In this document: piece after piece, positions 27,388-37,000 of the stretch
Numbering within the stretch: position 1 is the stretch's first letter
Layout: every line of letters begins with the position of its first letter
Origin: Polaribacter sp. Z022
GTDB lineage: Bacteria; Bacteroidota; Bacteroidia; Flavobacteriales; Flavobacteriaceae
Assembly (NCBI RefSeq): GCF_023555495.1
Contig: NZ_JALCZO010000005.1
Coordinates: forward strand, 124,001-188,000
Reading direction: 5' to 3'
Length of the DNA stretch: 64,000 nt
Notes under the pieces: model-generated
Told to the model about the DNA's origin: nothing
What the model saw: only the letters and a program-made list of their open reading frames with translations
The model's database searches: none
Translations under genes and position numbers: made by a program

Positions 27388-27924
27388 ATGAAATACTTAA
27401 AGAAATTCAACATACAGTTTGTAGGATTAAAAGAAGGAACTCATTTATTTGAATATGAGATTGATAATAAGTTCTTTGAAGCCTTTAATTATGATGAATT
27501 TGAAAACTCATCAATTAAAGTATCGTTAAACTTTATTAAAAAAAGTACTTTGTTCGAGTTGGTTTTTACCACAGAAGGTTATGTAGAAATTCCTTGTGAT
27601 TTAACAAATGAACTTTATAATCAAGATATTCAAGCAGTTTTACCTTTAGTGGTGAATTTTGGACCAGAGTTTAATGATGATAATGAGGAAATTTTAATTT
27701 TACCTCATGAAGCTTATGAATTTAATGTTGCTCAATTTATTTATGAAATGATAGTTTTATCAGTTCCAAATAAAAGAATTCATCCTCAAGTTATAAATGG
27801 AACAATGAATTCTAAAGCCTATGATAAATTAAAAGAATTAGAAATAAAAGAAGTAAAAACTGTTGAAGAAACAGACCCAAGGTGGGATAAATTAAAGAAT
27901 TTAATAACAGAAAAAAAGACATAA
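27388..27924 (+). CDS. DUF177/YceD-family protein
   Basis: The protein (178 residues from [17 protein letters not shown]) matches the DUF177 family linked to large-subunit rRNA processing or accumulation. It has the central [20 protein letters not shown] block and [20 protein letters not shown] near the end. The gene order DUF177-rpmF-fabH is conserved across many bacteria and is seen here: rpmF starts 1 base after its stop. The ATG at 27388 was chosen over an in-frame TTG two codons upstream. Confidence 0.85.
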   Translation: MKYLKKFNIQFVGLKEGTHLFEYEIDNKFFEAFNYDEFENSSIKVSLNFIKKSTLFELVFTTEGYVEIPCDLTNELYNQDIQAVLPLVVNFGPEFNDDNEEILILPHEAYEFNVAQFIYEMIVLSVPNKRIHPQVINGTMNSKAYDKLKELEIKEVKTVEETDPRWDKLKNLITEKKT

Positions 27925-27925
27925 A

Positions 27926-28120
27926 ATGGCACATCCTAAAAGAAAGATATCTAAAACTAGAAGAGATAAAAGGAGAACGCACTATAAAGCAGCATCTCAA
28001 CAAATAGCGACAGATCCTACAACAGGAGAAGCGCATTTATATCACAGAGCTCACTGGCATGAAGGTAAATTATACTACAGAGGTCAAGTAGTATTAGAAT
28101 CTGCAGCAGCTGAAGCATAG
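27926..28120 (+). CDS. rpmF: 50S ribosomal protein L32
   Basis: The 64-residue protein starts [20 protein letters not shown], the standard L32 N-terminus, and lacks the zinc-binding Cys pairs found in some L32 proteins. It is co-transcribed with DUF177 upstream and ends at a strong terminator at 28141-28168. Confidence 0.97.
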   Translation: MAHPKRKISKTRRDKRRTHYKAASQQIATDPTTGEAHLYHRAHWHEGKLYYRGQVVLESAAAEA

Positions 28121-28140
28121 TAGAAATCAAAAGTTATTTA

Positions 28141-28168
28141 AAAACCCTCATTAATTGAGGGTTTTTTT
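28141..28168 (+). terminator. Terminator of DUF177-rpmF
   Basis: AAAACCCTCA and TGAGGGTTTT with a five-base loop, followed by more T. Confidence 0.85.
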
Positions 28169-28233
28169 GCGTTTTTTAAGTAAAAGTTGTCTCATTTGAT
28201 AGTTTTTACTCATAAAAGTGTAATAAATTTTAT

Positions 28234-28241
28234 TACTTTTG
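28234..28241 (+). promoter_or_regulatory. -7 promoter element of fabH-accBC
   Basis: TACTTTTG matches TAnnTTTG exactly, 33 bases before the fabH ATG at 28275. It rules out the longer open frame beginning at 28239 as the coding start. Confidence 0.6.
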
Positions 28242-28274
28242 ATTTTCCTAACCATAAGGAAAATAATAAAAATT

Positions 28275-29270
28275 ATGACAAAAATTACTGCAGCAATTAC
28301 AGCTGTTGGGAAATATGTTCCTGAATACGTTTTAACAAATAAAGAGTTAGAAACCCTTGTGGATACTAATGATGACTGGATTACAAGTAGAACTGGTATC
28401 AAAGAAAGAAGGATATTAAAAGGTGAAGGTTTAGGTACTTCATATATGGCTATAAAAGCAGCAGAAGAATTGTTGCAAAAGTCAAATATCAACCCAGAAG
28501 AAATAGATTTAGTAATTGTTGGAACGGCTACTCCAGATTTACCTGTAGCATCAACTGCAGCATATGTAGCCTCAGAAATAGGAGCTGTAAATGCTTTTGG
28601 ATATGATTTGCAAGCTGCATGTTCTAGTTTTTTATACGGAATGTCTACTGCAGCTAGTTATATAGAATCTGGTAGGTACAAAAAAGTATTATTAATAGGA
28701 GCAGATAAAATGTCTTCTATTATAGATTATAAAGATAGAGCAACTTGTATTATTTTTGGTGATGGAGCAGGAGCTGCATTATTTGAACCAAATAATGAAG
28801 GATTAGGATTACAAGACGAATTTTTAAGAAGTGATGGTGTTGGAAGAGATTTCTTAAGAATAGAAGCAGGTGGTTCTTTAATGCCTACAACTCAACAAAC
28901 GCTAGATGAGAACAAACATTACGTTTACCAAGAAGGAAAAACTGTATTTAAATATGCAGTTTCTAATATGGCAGATGTTGCAGCAAAAATGTTAACTAGA
29001 AATAATCTTACAGAAAAAGATATTCAATGGTTAGTAGCTCATCAAGCAAATAAAAGAATTATAGAGGCAACTGCTAAAAGAGTAGGGGTTTCTGCAGAAA
29101 AAGTAATGATGAATATCCATAAATATGGAAATACAACATCTGCAACTTTACCACTTTTATTAGCAGACTATGAAAGTCAATTAAAAAAAGGAGATAATTT
29201 AATTTTTGCCGCATTTGGTGGTGGTTTCACATGGGGAGCCGCTTATATTAAATGGGCTTACAATTCATAA
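28275..29270 (+). CDS. fabH: 3-oxoacyl-ACP synthase III
   Basis: This 331-residue enzyme starts fatty acid synthesis by joining an acyl-CoA primer to malonyl-ACP. The catalytic triad is visible: Cys in LQAACSSFLYGM, His in LVAHQANKRIIEA and Asn in HKYGNTTSATLPLL. The start is set at MTKITAAITAV because the -7 promoter element lies upstream of it. accB and accC follow in the same direction, giving a compact initiation block in which AccBC makes malonyl-CoA for FabH. Confidence 0.94.
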   Translation: MTKITAAITAVGKYVPEYVLTNKELETLVDTNDDWITSRTGIKERRILKGEGLGTSYMAIKAAEELLQKSNINPEEIDLVIVGTATPDLPVASTAAYVASEIGAVNAFGYDLQAACSSFLYGMSTAASYIESGRYKKVLLIGADKMSSIIDYKDRATCIIFGDGAGAALFEPNNEGLGLQDEFLRSDGVGRDFLRIEAGGSLMPTTQQTLDENKHYVYQEGKTVFKYAVSNMADVAAKMLTRNNLTEKDIQWLVAHQANKRIIEATAKRVGVSAEKVMMNIHKYGNTTSATLPLLLADYESQLKKGDNLIFAAFGGGFTWGAAYIKWAYNS

Positions 29271-29294
29271 ATAAACAACTAAACATTAAGAAGT

Positions 29295-29774
29295 ATGGAT
29301 ATTAAAGAAATTCAAAATCTTATAAAATTTGTAGCAAAATCTGGCGCAAGCGAGGTAAAGTTAGAAATGGAAGATGTGAAAATTACTATTAGAACAGGTT
29401 CTGGAAAAACAGAAACTACTATAGTTCAGGCTGCTCAAATGGCACCAATGCCTCAAGTTGCTGCTCCAATAGCACAACAACCAGTAGCTGCAGTTGAAGC
29501 TTCAGCACCAAAGTCTGAAAGTGATGATTCTAAATATATAACTGTAAAATCTCCTATTATTGGAACTTTTTACAGAAAACCAGCTCCAGATAAACCAAAC
29601 TTTGTAGATGTTGGTTCTGAAATTGCTGTTGGAGACACAGTGTGTGTTATTGAAGCAATGAAGTTATTTAACGAAATAGAATCTGAAGTTTCAGGTAAAA
29701 TTGTTAAAGTGTTAGTTGATGATTCTTCTCCAGTAGAATTTGATCAACCATTATTTTTAGTAGACCCATCTTAA
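29295..29774 (+). CDS. accB: Biotin carboxyl carrier protein of acetyl-CoA carboxylase
   Basis: The 159-residue protein has an N-terminal dimerisation segment, an Ala/Pro/Gln-rich linker (residues 45-75) and a C-terminal biotinyl domain with the biotin-attachment Lys123 in VIEAMKLFNEIES and the thumb-containing SPIIGTFYRKPAPDKPNFVD. It carries the carboxyl group between AccC and the carboxyltransferase AccAD. It lies 24 bases after fabH and 85 bases before accC. Confidence 0.95.
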   Translation: MDIKEIQNLIKFVAKSGASEVKLEMEDVKITIRTGSGKTETTIVQAAQMAPMPQVAAPIAQQPVAAVEASAPKSESDDSKYITVKSPIIGTFYRKPAPDKPNFVDVGSEIAVGDTVCVIEAMKLFNEIESEVSGKIVKVLVDDSSPVEFDQPLFLVDPS

Positions 29775-29859
29775 TTTTAGATCATTAGATTTAAAGGTTT
29801 TTAGGTAATTATCTATAAATCAGTAATCAAATTGTCTAACTAATCTAAACTTTAAAAAG

Positions 29860-31197
29860 ATGTTTAAAAAAATATTAATTGCCAATAGAGGTGAAATAGC
29901 ATTACGTGTTATTAGAACCTGTAGAGAAATGGGCATAAAAACTGTTGCTGTTTATTCTAAAGCAGATGAAGAAAGCTTACATGTAAGATTTGCAGATGAA
30001 GCAGTTTGTATTGGTCCAGCTCCAAGTTCAGAATCATATTTAAAGATGTCTAACATTATTGCAGCTGCAGAAATTACAAATGCAGATGCAATTCATCCAG
30101 GTTATGGTTTTTTATCTGAAAACGCCAAATTTTCTAGATTATGTGAAGAGCATAATATAAAATTTATTGGAGCAACAGGAGATATGATTGACCAAATGGG
30201 AGATAAGGCTAATGCAAAATCTACAATGATTGCTGCAGGTGTGCCATGTGTTCCAGGAAGTGAAGGTGTAATTGAAGATTTTGAAACTTGCCAAAAATTA
30301 GCTGTAGAAACAGGTTACCCAGTAATGTTAAAAGCTTCTGCAGGTGGTGGAGGTAAAGGTATGCGTGCTGTTTGGAAATCAGAAGATTTAAAAGAGGCAT
30401 GGGATTCTGCAAGACAAGAATCTAAAGCAGCTTTTGGTAACGACGATATGTATATGGAAAAGCTTATTGAAGAGCCAAGACATATTGAAATACAAATTGT
30501 TGGAGATTCATTTGGAAAAGCTTGCCATTTATCTGAAAGAGATTGTTCTGTTCAAAGACGTCATCAAAAATTAACAGAAGAAACTCCTTCTCCTTTTATG
30601 ACTGATGATTTAAGAAATAGAATGGGAGAAGCTGCTGTAAAAGCTTCAGAATTTATAAAATATGAAGGTGCAGGAACTGTAGAGTTTTTAGTAGATAAGC
30701 ATAGAAACTTCTATTTTATGGAGATGAATACTCGTATTCAGGTAGAGCACCCAATTACAGAAGAAGTTGTTAATTACGATTTAATTAGAGAGCAAATTTT
30801 AGTAGCTGCAGGTGTGCCAATTTCTGGTAAAAATTATTTTCCACAAATGCACTCTATAGAATGTAGAATTAATGCAGAAGATCCTCATAATAATTTTAGA
30901 CCAGCTCCAGGAAAAATTACAACTTTTCATGCTCCAGGAGGTCATGGTGTTAGAATAGATACCCATGTGTATGCAGGATATATGATTCCGCCAAATTATG
31001 ATTCTATGATTGCTAAGTTAATTACTACTGCTCAAACAAGAGAAGAAGCAATTAATAAAATGAAAAGAGCTTTAGATGAGTTTGTAATTGAAGGTATTAA
31101 AACTACAATTCCTTTTCATAGACAGTTAATGGATCATCCAGATTATGTAGCAGGAAACTATACTACTAAATTTATGGAAGATTTCGAAATGAAATAG
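29860..31197 (+). CDS. accC: Biotin carboxylase subunit of acetyl-CoA carboxylase
   Basis: This 445-residue enzyme carboxylates biotin with ATP and bicarbonate. The N-terminal [23 protein letters not shown]-grasp glycine loop [35 protein letters not shown] and [18 protein letters not shown] are all standard. The length is that of single-domain AccC and not of a pyruvate carboxylase or fused carboxylase. It is followed by a strong terminator. Confidence 0.96.
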   Translation: MFKKILIANRGEIALRVIRTCREMGIKTVAVYSKADEESLHVRFADEAVCIGPAPSSESYLKMSNIIAAAEITNADAIHPGYGFLSENAKFSRLCEEHNIKFIGATGDMIDQMGDKANAKSTMIAAGVPCVPGSEGVIEDFETCQKLAVETGYPVMLKASAGGGGKGMRAVWKSEDLKEAWDSARQESKAAFGNDDMYMEKLIEEPRHIEIQIVGDSFGKACHLSERDCSVQRRHQKLTEETPSPFMTDDLRNRMGEAAVKASEFIKYEGAGTVEFLVDKHRNFYFMEMNTRIQVEHPITEEVVNYDLIREQILVAAGVPISGKNYFPQMHSIECRINAEDPHNNFRPAPGKITTFHAPGGHGVRIDTHVYAGYMIPPNYDSMIAKLITTAQTREEAINKMKRALDEFVIEGIKTTIPFHRQLMDHPDYVAGNYTTKFMEDFEMK

Positions 31198-31229
31198 AAA
31201 ACTAAAATTTAGTTTAAAATTTATATTAA

Positions 31230-31264
31230 AATAGAGAATACAATATGTATTCTCTATTTTTTTT
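31230..31264 (+). terminator. Terminator of fabH-accBC
   Basis: AATAGAGAATACA, loop ATA and TGTATTCTCTATT followed by a T-run. Confidence 0.88.
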
Positions 31265-31288
31265 ATATTTATAGTTAAATAATTATAC

Positions 31289-31738
31289 ATGAAAATTGAC
31301 GGAATTGACAAGAAAATTATTAGAAGTTTAGTAAAAGATGCAAGAACACCAATATTAAGTATTGCAAGAGATATAGGTATTTCTGGTGCTGCAATCCATC
31401 AGCGCTTAAGAAAATTAGAAAAATCTGACTTAATAGATGGTTATTATATGAAAATTAACTCTAAATCTTTAGGTTATACTACTACAGCTTTTGTTGGGAT
31501 TCATTTAGAAACATCGTCAGTTTTATCTTCTGTAATAAAAAGGTTAAAAGAGGTGTTAGAAGTTGTAGAATGTCATTATACTACAGGTAATTATTCGCTT
31601 TTAGTAAAAGTATTTTGTAAAGATGATTTGTCTTTAATGAAGTTGTTAGATGAAAAAATAAAGGTAATAAAAGGAGTTAAAAAGTTTGAAACTTTTGTTT
31701 CTTTAAATCAACAAATTGATAGGCAATTACATATATAA
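31289..31738 (+). CDS. Lrp/AsnC-family transcriptional regulator
   Basis: The 149-residue protein has an N-terminal winged helix-turn-helix (ISIARDIGISGAAIHQRLRK-like region following MKIDGIDKKIIRSLVKDART) and a C-terminal RAM effector domain (VVECHYTTGNYSLLVKVF). Family members sense amino acids and act as octamers. The gene is alone between two terminator or gap regions, so its targets cannot be read from neighbours. Confidence 0.9.
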   Translation: MKIDGIDKKIIRSLVKDARTPILSIARDIGISGAAIHQRLRKLEKSDLIDGYYMKINSKSLGYTTTAFVGIHLETSSVLSSVIKRLKEVLEVVECHYTTGNYSLLVKVFCKDDLSLMKLLDEKIKVIKGVKKFETFVSLNQQIDRQLHI

Positions 31739-31862
31739 GAAATATTTTAACAAAGCTTATATACCATTTAACGAGGCTTTTAAACAAATAAACTAACAAA
31801 TATTTTTTTTAAATTTTATTGTTTCATTTTTACAATGTAATAATTTGTAAATATTTAAAAAG

Positions 31863-32270
31863 ATGAAATCCCTCTCTATCTTACTTATTGATGATGATGA
31901 AATAGAAAGAATGAAATTTAAAAAAGTTTGTACTGATATTAGTTTTTCTTGTTCAATAGTAGAAGCAGTAAATGGAAGGCAAGCTTTGAATTTTTTAAAT
32001 AAAATAGAAAATAAATTTAATATTATCATTTTAGATTTGCATATGCCTAAGATGAATGGATTAGAATTATTAAAAGAGTTAAAATCTAAAATTGAATTTA
32101 AAAACATTCCTATTATCATTATGTCTAATTCTGAAGATGATAGAGAACTTAAGAAATGTTACGATTATGGTATTTCTGGATATTTTACAAAGCCAGCACA
32201 ATACTCTAAATACTCAAAAAAAGTAAAGTCATTATTAAAATATTGGAAACGTAATGAGCTTATTAAATAA
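31863..32270 (+). CDS. Stand-alone response regulator receiver (CheY-like)
   Basis: The 135-residue protein is a single REC domain with no output domain. Acidic pocket Asp10-Asp12 in LLIDDDEIERMKF, phosphoacceptor Asp58 in IIILDLHMPKMNGLELL, Ser in IMSNSEDD and Lys in YFTKPAQYSKYS are present. It is followed 34 bases later by an Hpt protein and a LytTR regulator. These three look like links of one phosphorelay; the histidine kinase is not in the window. Confidence 0.9.
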   Translation: MKSLSILLIDDDEIERMKFKKVCTDISFSCSIVEAVNGRQALNFLNKIENKFNIIILDLHMPKMNGLELLKELKSKIEFKNIPIIIMSNSEDDRELKKCYDYGISGYFTKPAQYSKYSKKVKSLLKYWKRNELIK

Positions 32271-32304
32271 TATTTTACTTTATTTTAAGGAATTAAAAAT
32301 TAAT

Positions 32305-32622
32305 ATGGAACAACCTAATTTAAATTATATTAAAGAACTTTCGGGAGGAGATCTTGAGTTTGAAAAAAGTATAATAAGTGTTTTAAAAAAAGAATTTCCT
32401 ATAGAATATTCTCTTTTTAATGAAAATTTTGAAAATAAAAATTACACTGAAGCAGCTAATAATGTTCACAAAATAAAGCATAAAATTAGTATTTTAGGTT
32501 TTAAAAAGGGACTAGAATTAACATCTACTTTTGAAAAAGATTTAAAAAAACAAGACATAAAATTATATCCAGATTTTGTAAAAATTCTAAATAAAATTCA
32601 TGTATATTTAAAGGTTGAATAA
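32305..32622 (+). CDS. Hpt domain phosphotransfer protein
   Basis: The protein (105 residues from MEQPNLNYIKELSGGDLEFE) is all-helical, with the histidine phosphotransfer motif NNVHKIKHKISILGFKKG; His55 is the expected phosphorylation site. It would shuttle phosphoryl groups between the flanking receiver proteins. An upstream in-frame ATG at 32254 would overlap the previous gene's stop, but the chosen start fits the Hpt domain boundary better. Confidence 0.8.
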   Translation: MEQPNLNYIKELSGGDLEFEKSIISVLKKEFPIEYSLFNENFENKNYTEAANNVHKIKHKISILGFKKGLELTSTFEKDLKKQDIKLYPDFVKILNKIHVYLKVE

Positions 32623-32637
32623 TACCTCTATAATAAT

Positions 32638-33344
32638 ATGAATAGTATAATTATTGATGACGATGAAACTGCAAGATTAATTATAAAGCAGTTATGTGGT
32701 GTTTCTGAGCAAGTTTCTGTGAAAGAGGAATTTAGTTCTGCAATAGAAGCTATAAAATATTTGAATTCTAATGAAGTAGATTTAATATTTTTAGATATTC
32801 ATATGCCTTCATTTTCTGGGTTTGATTTTATTCAAACACTTAAATCTCCGCCTAAAATTATTCTAACAACTTCAGATAAAAACTTTGCATTACAAGATTT
32901 TGAATACGAATGTGTAATAGATTATTTAGTAAAACCAATTACAAAAGATAGGTGTTTGATAAATCATTGTTAAAACTTTCTCATTTAGAAGAAGCTAATG
33001 TAGCTGTTAAAGAAGATTTCCCAACTAAAAATGTTAAATTTATCTATGTTAGTGTAGATAGAAGACTAGTTAAAATTAATATTCCAGATATTTATTTTGT
33101 TGAAGCAAAAGGAGATTATATTAGTATAAAAACAGAAAAGAAAAACTACATAGTACATTCTACATTAAAGAAAATAGAAGATAAATTACCTTCATCTTTA
33201 TTTCTTAGAATACATAGATCATTTATTATTAATACTTCACAAATTATAGATATTGAAGATAATAGTGTTTTAATTAAAAAGAGTGTAATACCAATTAGTA
33301 GATCTAATAAGAGTGAATTAATGAAAAGATTAAATCTGCTTTAA
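32638..33344 (+). pseudogene. LytTR-type response regulator, split by a frameshift
   Basis: The first frame (32638 to about 32952) encodes a REC domain with Asp53 in LIFLDIHMPSFSGFDF and DYLVKPITKDR. The second frame (32955-33344) continues DKSLLKLSHLEE and a complete LytTR DNA-binding domain (RLVKINIPDIYFVEAKGDYI, then LFLRIHRSFIINTSQI). Removing two bases (TG at 32953-32954) restores one protein of about 235 residues. As read, the receiver is cut off from its DNA-binding domain. A GTG at 32952 could still allow a free LytTR domain to be made. A sequencing error is the main alternative. Confidence 0.8.
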
Positions 33345-33427
33345 TTCATTTAACGACGTTTCATTGTCACTCGCCGATATTTAGTACTCATCAATCGAAA
33401 ATCCAATTCTAAAGTTTAAATCCATAC

Positions 33428-33552
33428 TATATTTGTAGTGTAATTATGTTATTGTTAATACATAGTTTTGGGTTTAATTAAAGTAAGCAATCATAAGTTG
33501 GGGGATTTATAGATTGATATAAAAAGAGCTGATTCTCATCAGCTCTTTTTTT
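33428..33552 (+). ncRNA. Candidate small RNA or short transcript with promoter and terminator
   Basis: TATATTTG at 33428-33435 is an exact -7 element in a non-coding gap. About 85 bases downstream of it, AAAAAGAGCTGAT, TCTC and ATCAGCTCTTTTT (33521-33552) form a strong terminator. The interval between them has no open frame above about a dozen codons and contains TAAGTTGGGGGATTTATAGA. The terminator might instead serve the LytTR gene 180 bases upstream, but the promoter argues for a transcript of about 110 bases. The gap 33345-33427 holds nothing else. Confidence 0.4.
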
Positions 33553-33614
33553 GTGCTCTAAACTTTAAGTATGTAAACAAAAAAAACCGTAACAATTAAT
33601 TGTTACGGTTTTTG

Positions 33615-33700
33615 TACTGAAGATGGGACTTGAACCCATACGAGCATTACTGCTCACTGGATTTTAAGTCCAGCGTGTCTACCAATTCCACCACTTCAGC
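33615..33700 (-). tRNA. tRNA-Leu (TAA anticodon)
   Basis: Class II tRNA of 86 bases: acceptor GCTGAAG/CTTCAGT, D-arm GTGGTGGAATTGGTAGACAC, anticodon arm CTGGA-CTTAAAA-TCCAG with anticodon TAA, long variable arm TGAGCAGTAATGCTCG and T-arm with GGTTCAAGTCC. CCA is not encoded. Confidence 0.95.
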
Positions 33701-33721
33701 ATTGGTATGTTTATAGTATAG

Positions 33722-33793
33722 AGCGAAAGACGGGATTTGAACCCGCGACCCTCACCTTGGCAAGGTGATGCTCTACCCCTGAGCTACTTTCGC
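33722..33793 (-). tRNA. tRNA-Gly (GCC anticodon)
   Basis: 72 bases: acceptor GCGAAAG/CTTTCGC, D-arm TAGCTCAGGGGTAGAGCA, anticodon loop TTGCCAA with anticodon GCC, and T-arm with GGTTCAAATCC. It lies 21 bases upstream of tRNA-Leu on the same strand, so they are likely co-transcribed. Confidence 0.95.
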
Positions 33794-34055
33794 AGTCATT
33801 ATTTTTTATAGAACTTAGTGTTTATCCTCCTACATTTCTTAAGAGCGGTGCAAATATAATACGTTTTATGGTTACTGCAAATGTTTTTGTGTTTTTTTTT
33901 GAAAAAAAGTAATTTTTTTTTCAAAACGATGAACTTCTTCTTTTAAAGTGAATTTATTTCAAATTAATTTATGTAATTTCAATTTAATTATACAATTTTA
34001 CATTCCTTTAAGTATTATAAATTATTTAAAATAATTTGTTCCTTTTTATATAAGT
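33794..34055. other. Intergenic region upstream of the HTCS gene
   Basis: This AT-rich gap holds the tRNA promoter region (minus strand) and the 5' region of the HTCS gene. No further gene, repeat or convincing operator was seen. Confidence 0.5.
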
Positions 34056-37000
34056 ATGGTAAATAAATATTATTCTTTCTTTTTGTTATTTGCAGTTTTA
34101 ATTTCTAGTGTAAAAGCACAAGAAAATGAATTTGCAAATGTTAAAAAAATTACAATTTCTGATGGGTTAGCTCATAATGGAGTAACTTCAGTTTTAAAAG
34201 ATAGTAATGGGTTTTTATGGGTTGGTACTTATGAAGGGATTAATAAATATGATGGTTATAAACTAACAACATTTAAAAATAATATTGATCAAGATATTCT
34301 TACAAGTAATAGAGTAAGAGCAATTTCTGAAGATAATAAGAAAAACTTATGGATTGGTACAGATGAAGGTTTAACAGTTTATAAATCATCTGAAGAAAAG
34401 TTTGAAAAAATTTATGCTAATAGTTTAATAGGAAAAAATAATAATGGACCCATTATTAGAAAGATTTATATAAATAAGAAAAACGACAAAATATTTTGTT
34501 TAACACAAGGAGATGGTGTTTTTCTTTTTGATGAAAATTATAAACTTTTAAATCAATTTATACCTTTAATAAATGATTCTGAAGAACTAATATTTTTAGA
34601 TGTAATAGAATTAGAAAACGGGAATTTAATATTTGCTACTTCAAATGGTTTATACTTATTTAATACTCTTAAAAATAGTTTTCAGCAAATTTTATCACAA
34701 AAAGTTAATTACTCAAATGCTATTATTGGTATTAGTGAATCTTTATTTTTAATAAACCTACAATTTGGTGTTGGAGTATTATGTTATGATTCAAACAACA
34801 ATAAATTTAGCCTTACCAATAAAATATTATTAGAAAATCAATTTAATAATTTATGTATTGATGATAATGAAGATTTATGGTTAGGAACTTTAAATAAAGG
34901 AGTAGTAAAAATAAACAATGTAAAATCTTTAATTGCATGTAATAATGTAAAAGAATTACAAAAAAAATATTTTAATGATGATGTAGATAGACTTAGAATA
35001 AGTAGTATTTTTTCTTCAAATAATAATATTTGGATTGGTTCTTTTAACGAAGGATTATATCAATTTAATATTAAAGAAAACCCATTTAAAAAGTATCGTA
35101 TAGAAATGGGTTATAAAAACGGAATTGCTTCAAACAGTATTACTCATATATCTGCTCTAGATGATAAAAGAGTGTTTCTTACTGCAACCTTTGGAGGTAT
35201 AGCATTATTTAATACAGAATTAGAAGAGTTTGAAGAGTTACCTTTTAATATTTCTAAAAGGTATTTACTAAATGTTTCATCAGTTTTTGTAGATTCTAAA
35301 AAAAATACTTGGATTAAAATAACTGGGGTAGGTTTTTTTAGAGTAAAAAAGGGTGAAACAAGATTAGAAAAAATTGATAGTAAATATTTTGAAGCTACAA
35401 AGGCTTTACCATTTAGATCTTACACTGAAGATAAATATGGTAATATTTGGATTGGTTGCTCACAAGATGTTTTTAAATTAAGTATAGATAAATTTAATGA
35501 TGTTATAAAATTAGAATCCTTAAATGAAAACCCATATTTTATTTCAAATAAAATTACTTTGGCTAGATATGTATATTCAGATCCTTTAAAAGATTTTATA
35601 TGGATTGGGGCAGATTCTGATGGATTATTTAGATTAGATAATAAAAAAGATACTGATTTAAATAAAATAAAAATTTCTCAATTTCTAAATGACAAAAAAA
35701 ATAAAAAATCATTATCAAGCAATTTTGTAACTTCTGTTCTAAGATTACCTAATGAAGAACTTTGGGTTGGAACAGAAAGTGGAGGTATTTGTAAAGTAGA
35801 AGAAAAAGAAGATAAATTAGAATTTATACCCTATACAGAAAAAGAAGGTCTTTCTAATAATGTTGTAAAAAGTATAAATTATGATAACGAAAATAGTTTA
35901 TGGATTTCTACAAATATTGGATTAAATAAATTTGATTTAAAAAGTAAGGTTTTTAGAAGATTTAATTTAGTTGATGGTTTACCTTTTGAAGATTTTTGGT
36001 TTACATCCGAAAAATTAAAAAATGGAACATTCTTATTCTCTGGGTTAGATGGTTTGTGTTATTTTAATCCAGAAAAAATTACGAGTAATGAAGCTTTACC
36101 TAATGTTTTATTAGAAAATTTTAAATTATATAATAAAAAAATATATCCAGGAGATACAATAAACAATAGGGTAATTTTAAATAAAAGTTTGTTTGAGTTA
36201 AATGAAATAAATTTAAACCATGATGAAAATGTATTTTCTTTTGATATTGCTAGTTTGCATTTTTCTAACCCAAAAAATCATCTAATAAAATACAAATTAT
36301 CTCCAATAAATAAAGATTGGGTAGAAACATCTTCAAATAATAATACAATTAACTACAGTGGTTTACAAGCAGGAAATTATGAATTAAGTTTTATGGCTTC
36401 TAATTCTTTAAATGAATGGACTGCTCCTAAAAAAATATCAATAACTATAATTCCTCCTTTTTGGAAAACAAATACAGCATATTTTTTATACCTATTGGCA
36501 ATCATTTTGATTCTTTATTTGGTAATATCTACAATTACAAAAATTCAATCTTTAAATCATAAAGTAGTTATAGAAAAATTAGAAAAAGACACTGTAAAAG
36601 ATTTAAATGAATCTAAGTTAAGGTTCTTTTCAAATATATCTCATGAAATTAAAACTCCTATAACCCTTATAAATGGCCCTGTAGAAGTATTGTTAGATAG
36701 GTATAAAAATAACTTTGATGTTTCAGAAAAACTTGGGTTAGTAAAACGTCAAACAAAAAAAATAAGACAATTAGTAGAGCAAGTTCATGATTTTAGAAGA
36801 GCAGAAGCAAACCTTCTAAAAATGAATTATTCTAGATTTAATTTTAACGAATTTATACAAGAATTAGCAAATGATTTTATGTTTTTGGCAAGTAAAGATC
36901 AAAAGAAATTTGAACTTATTGCAAAAGATAAAAACATTATAGTTTCTGCAGATAAAGATAAAATTGAGAAAATTTGTAATAACTTAATTAACAATGCTTT

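Noticed and set aside
33349..33410. Possible third copy of the dispersed intergenic repeat (ACGACGTTTCATTGTCACTC)
   Set aside because: Only a short CACTCGC string is shared and neither the stem nor the GAGCTCAAACA block is present.
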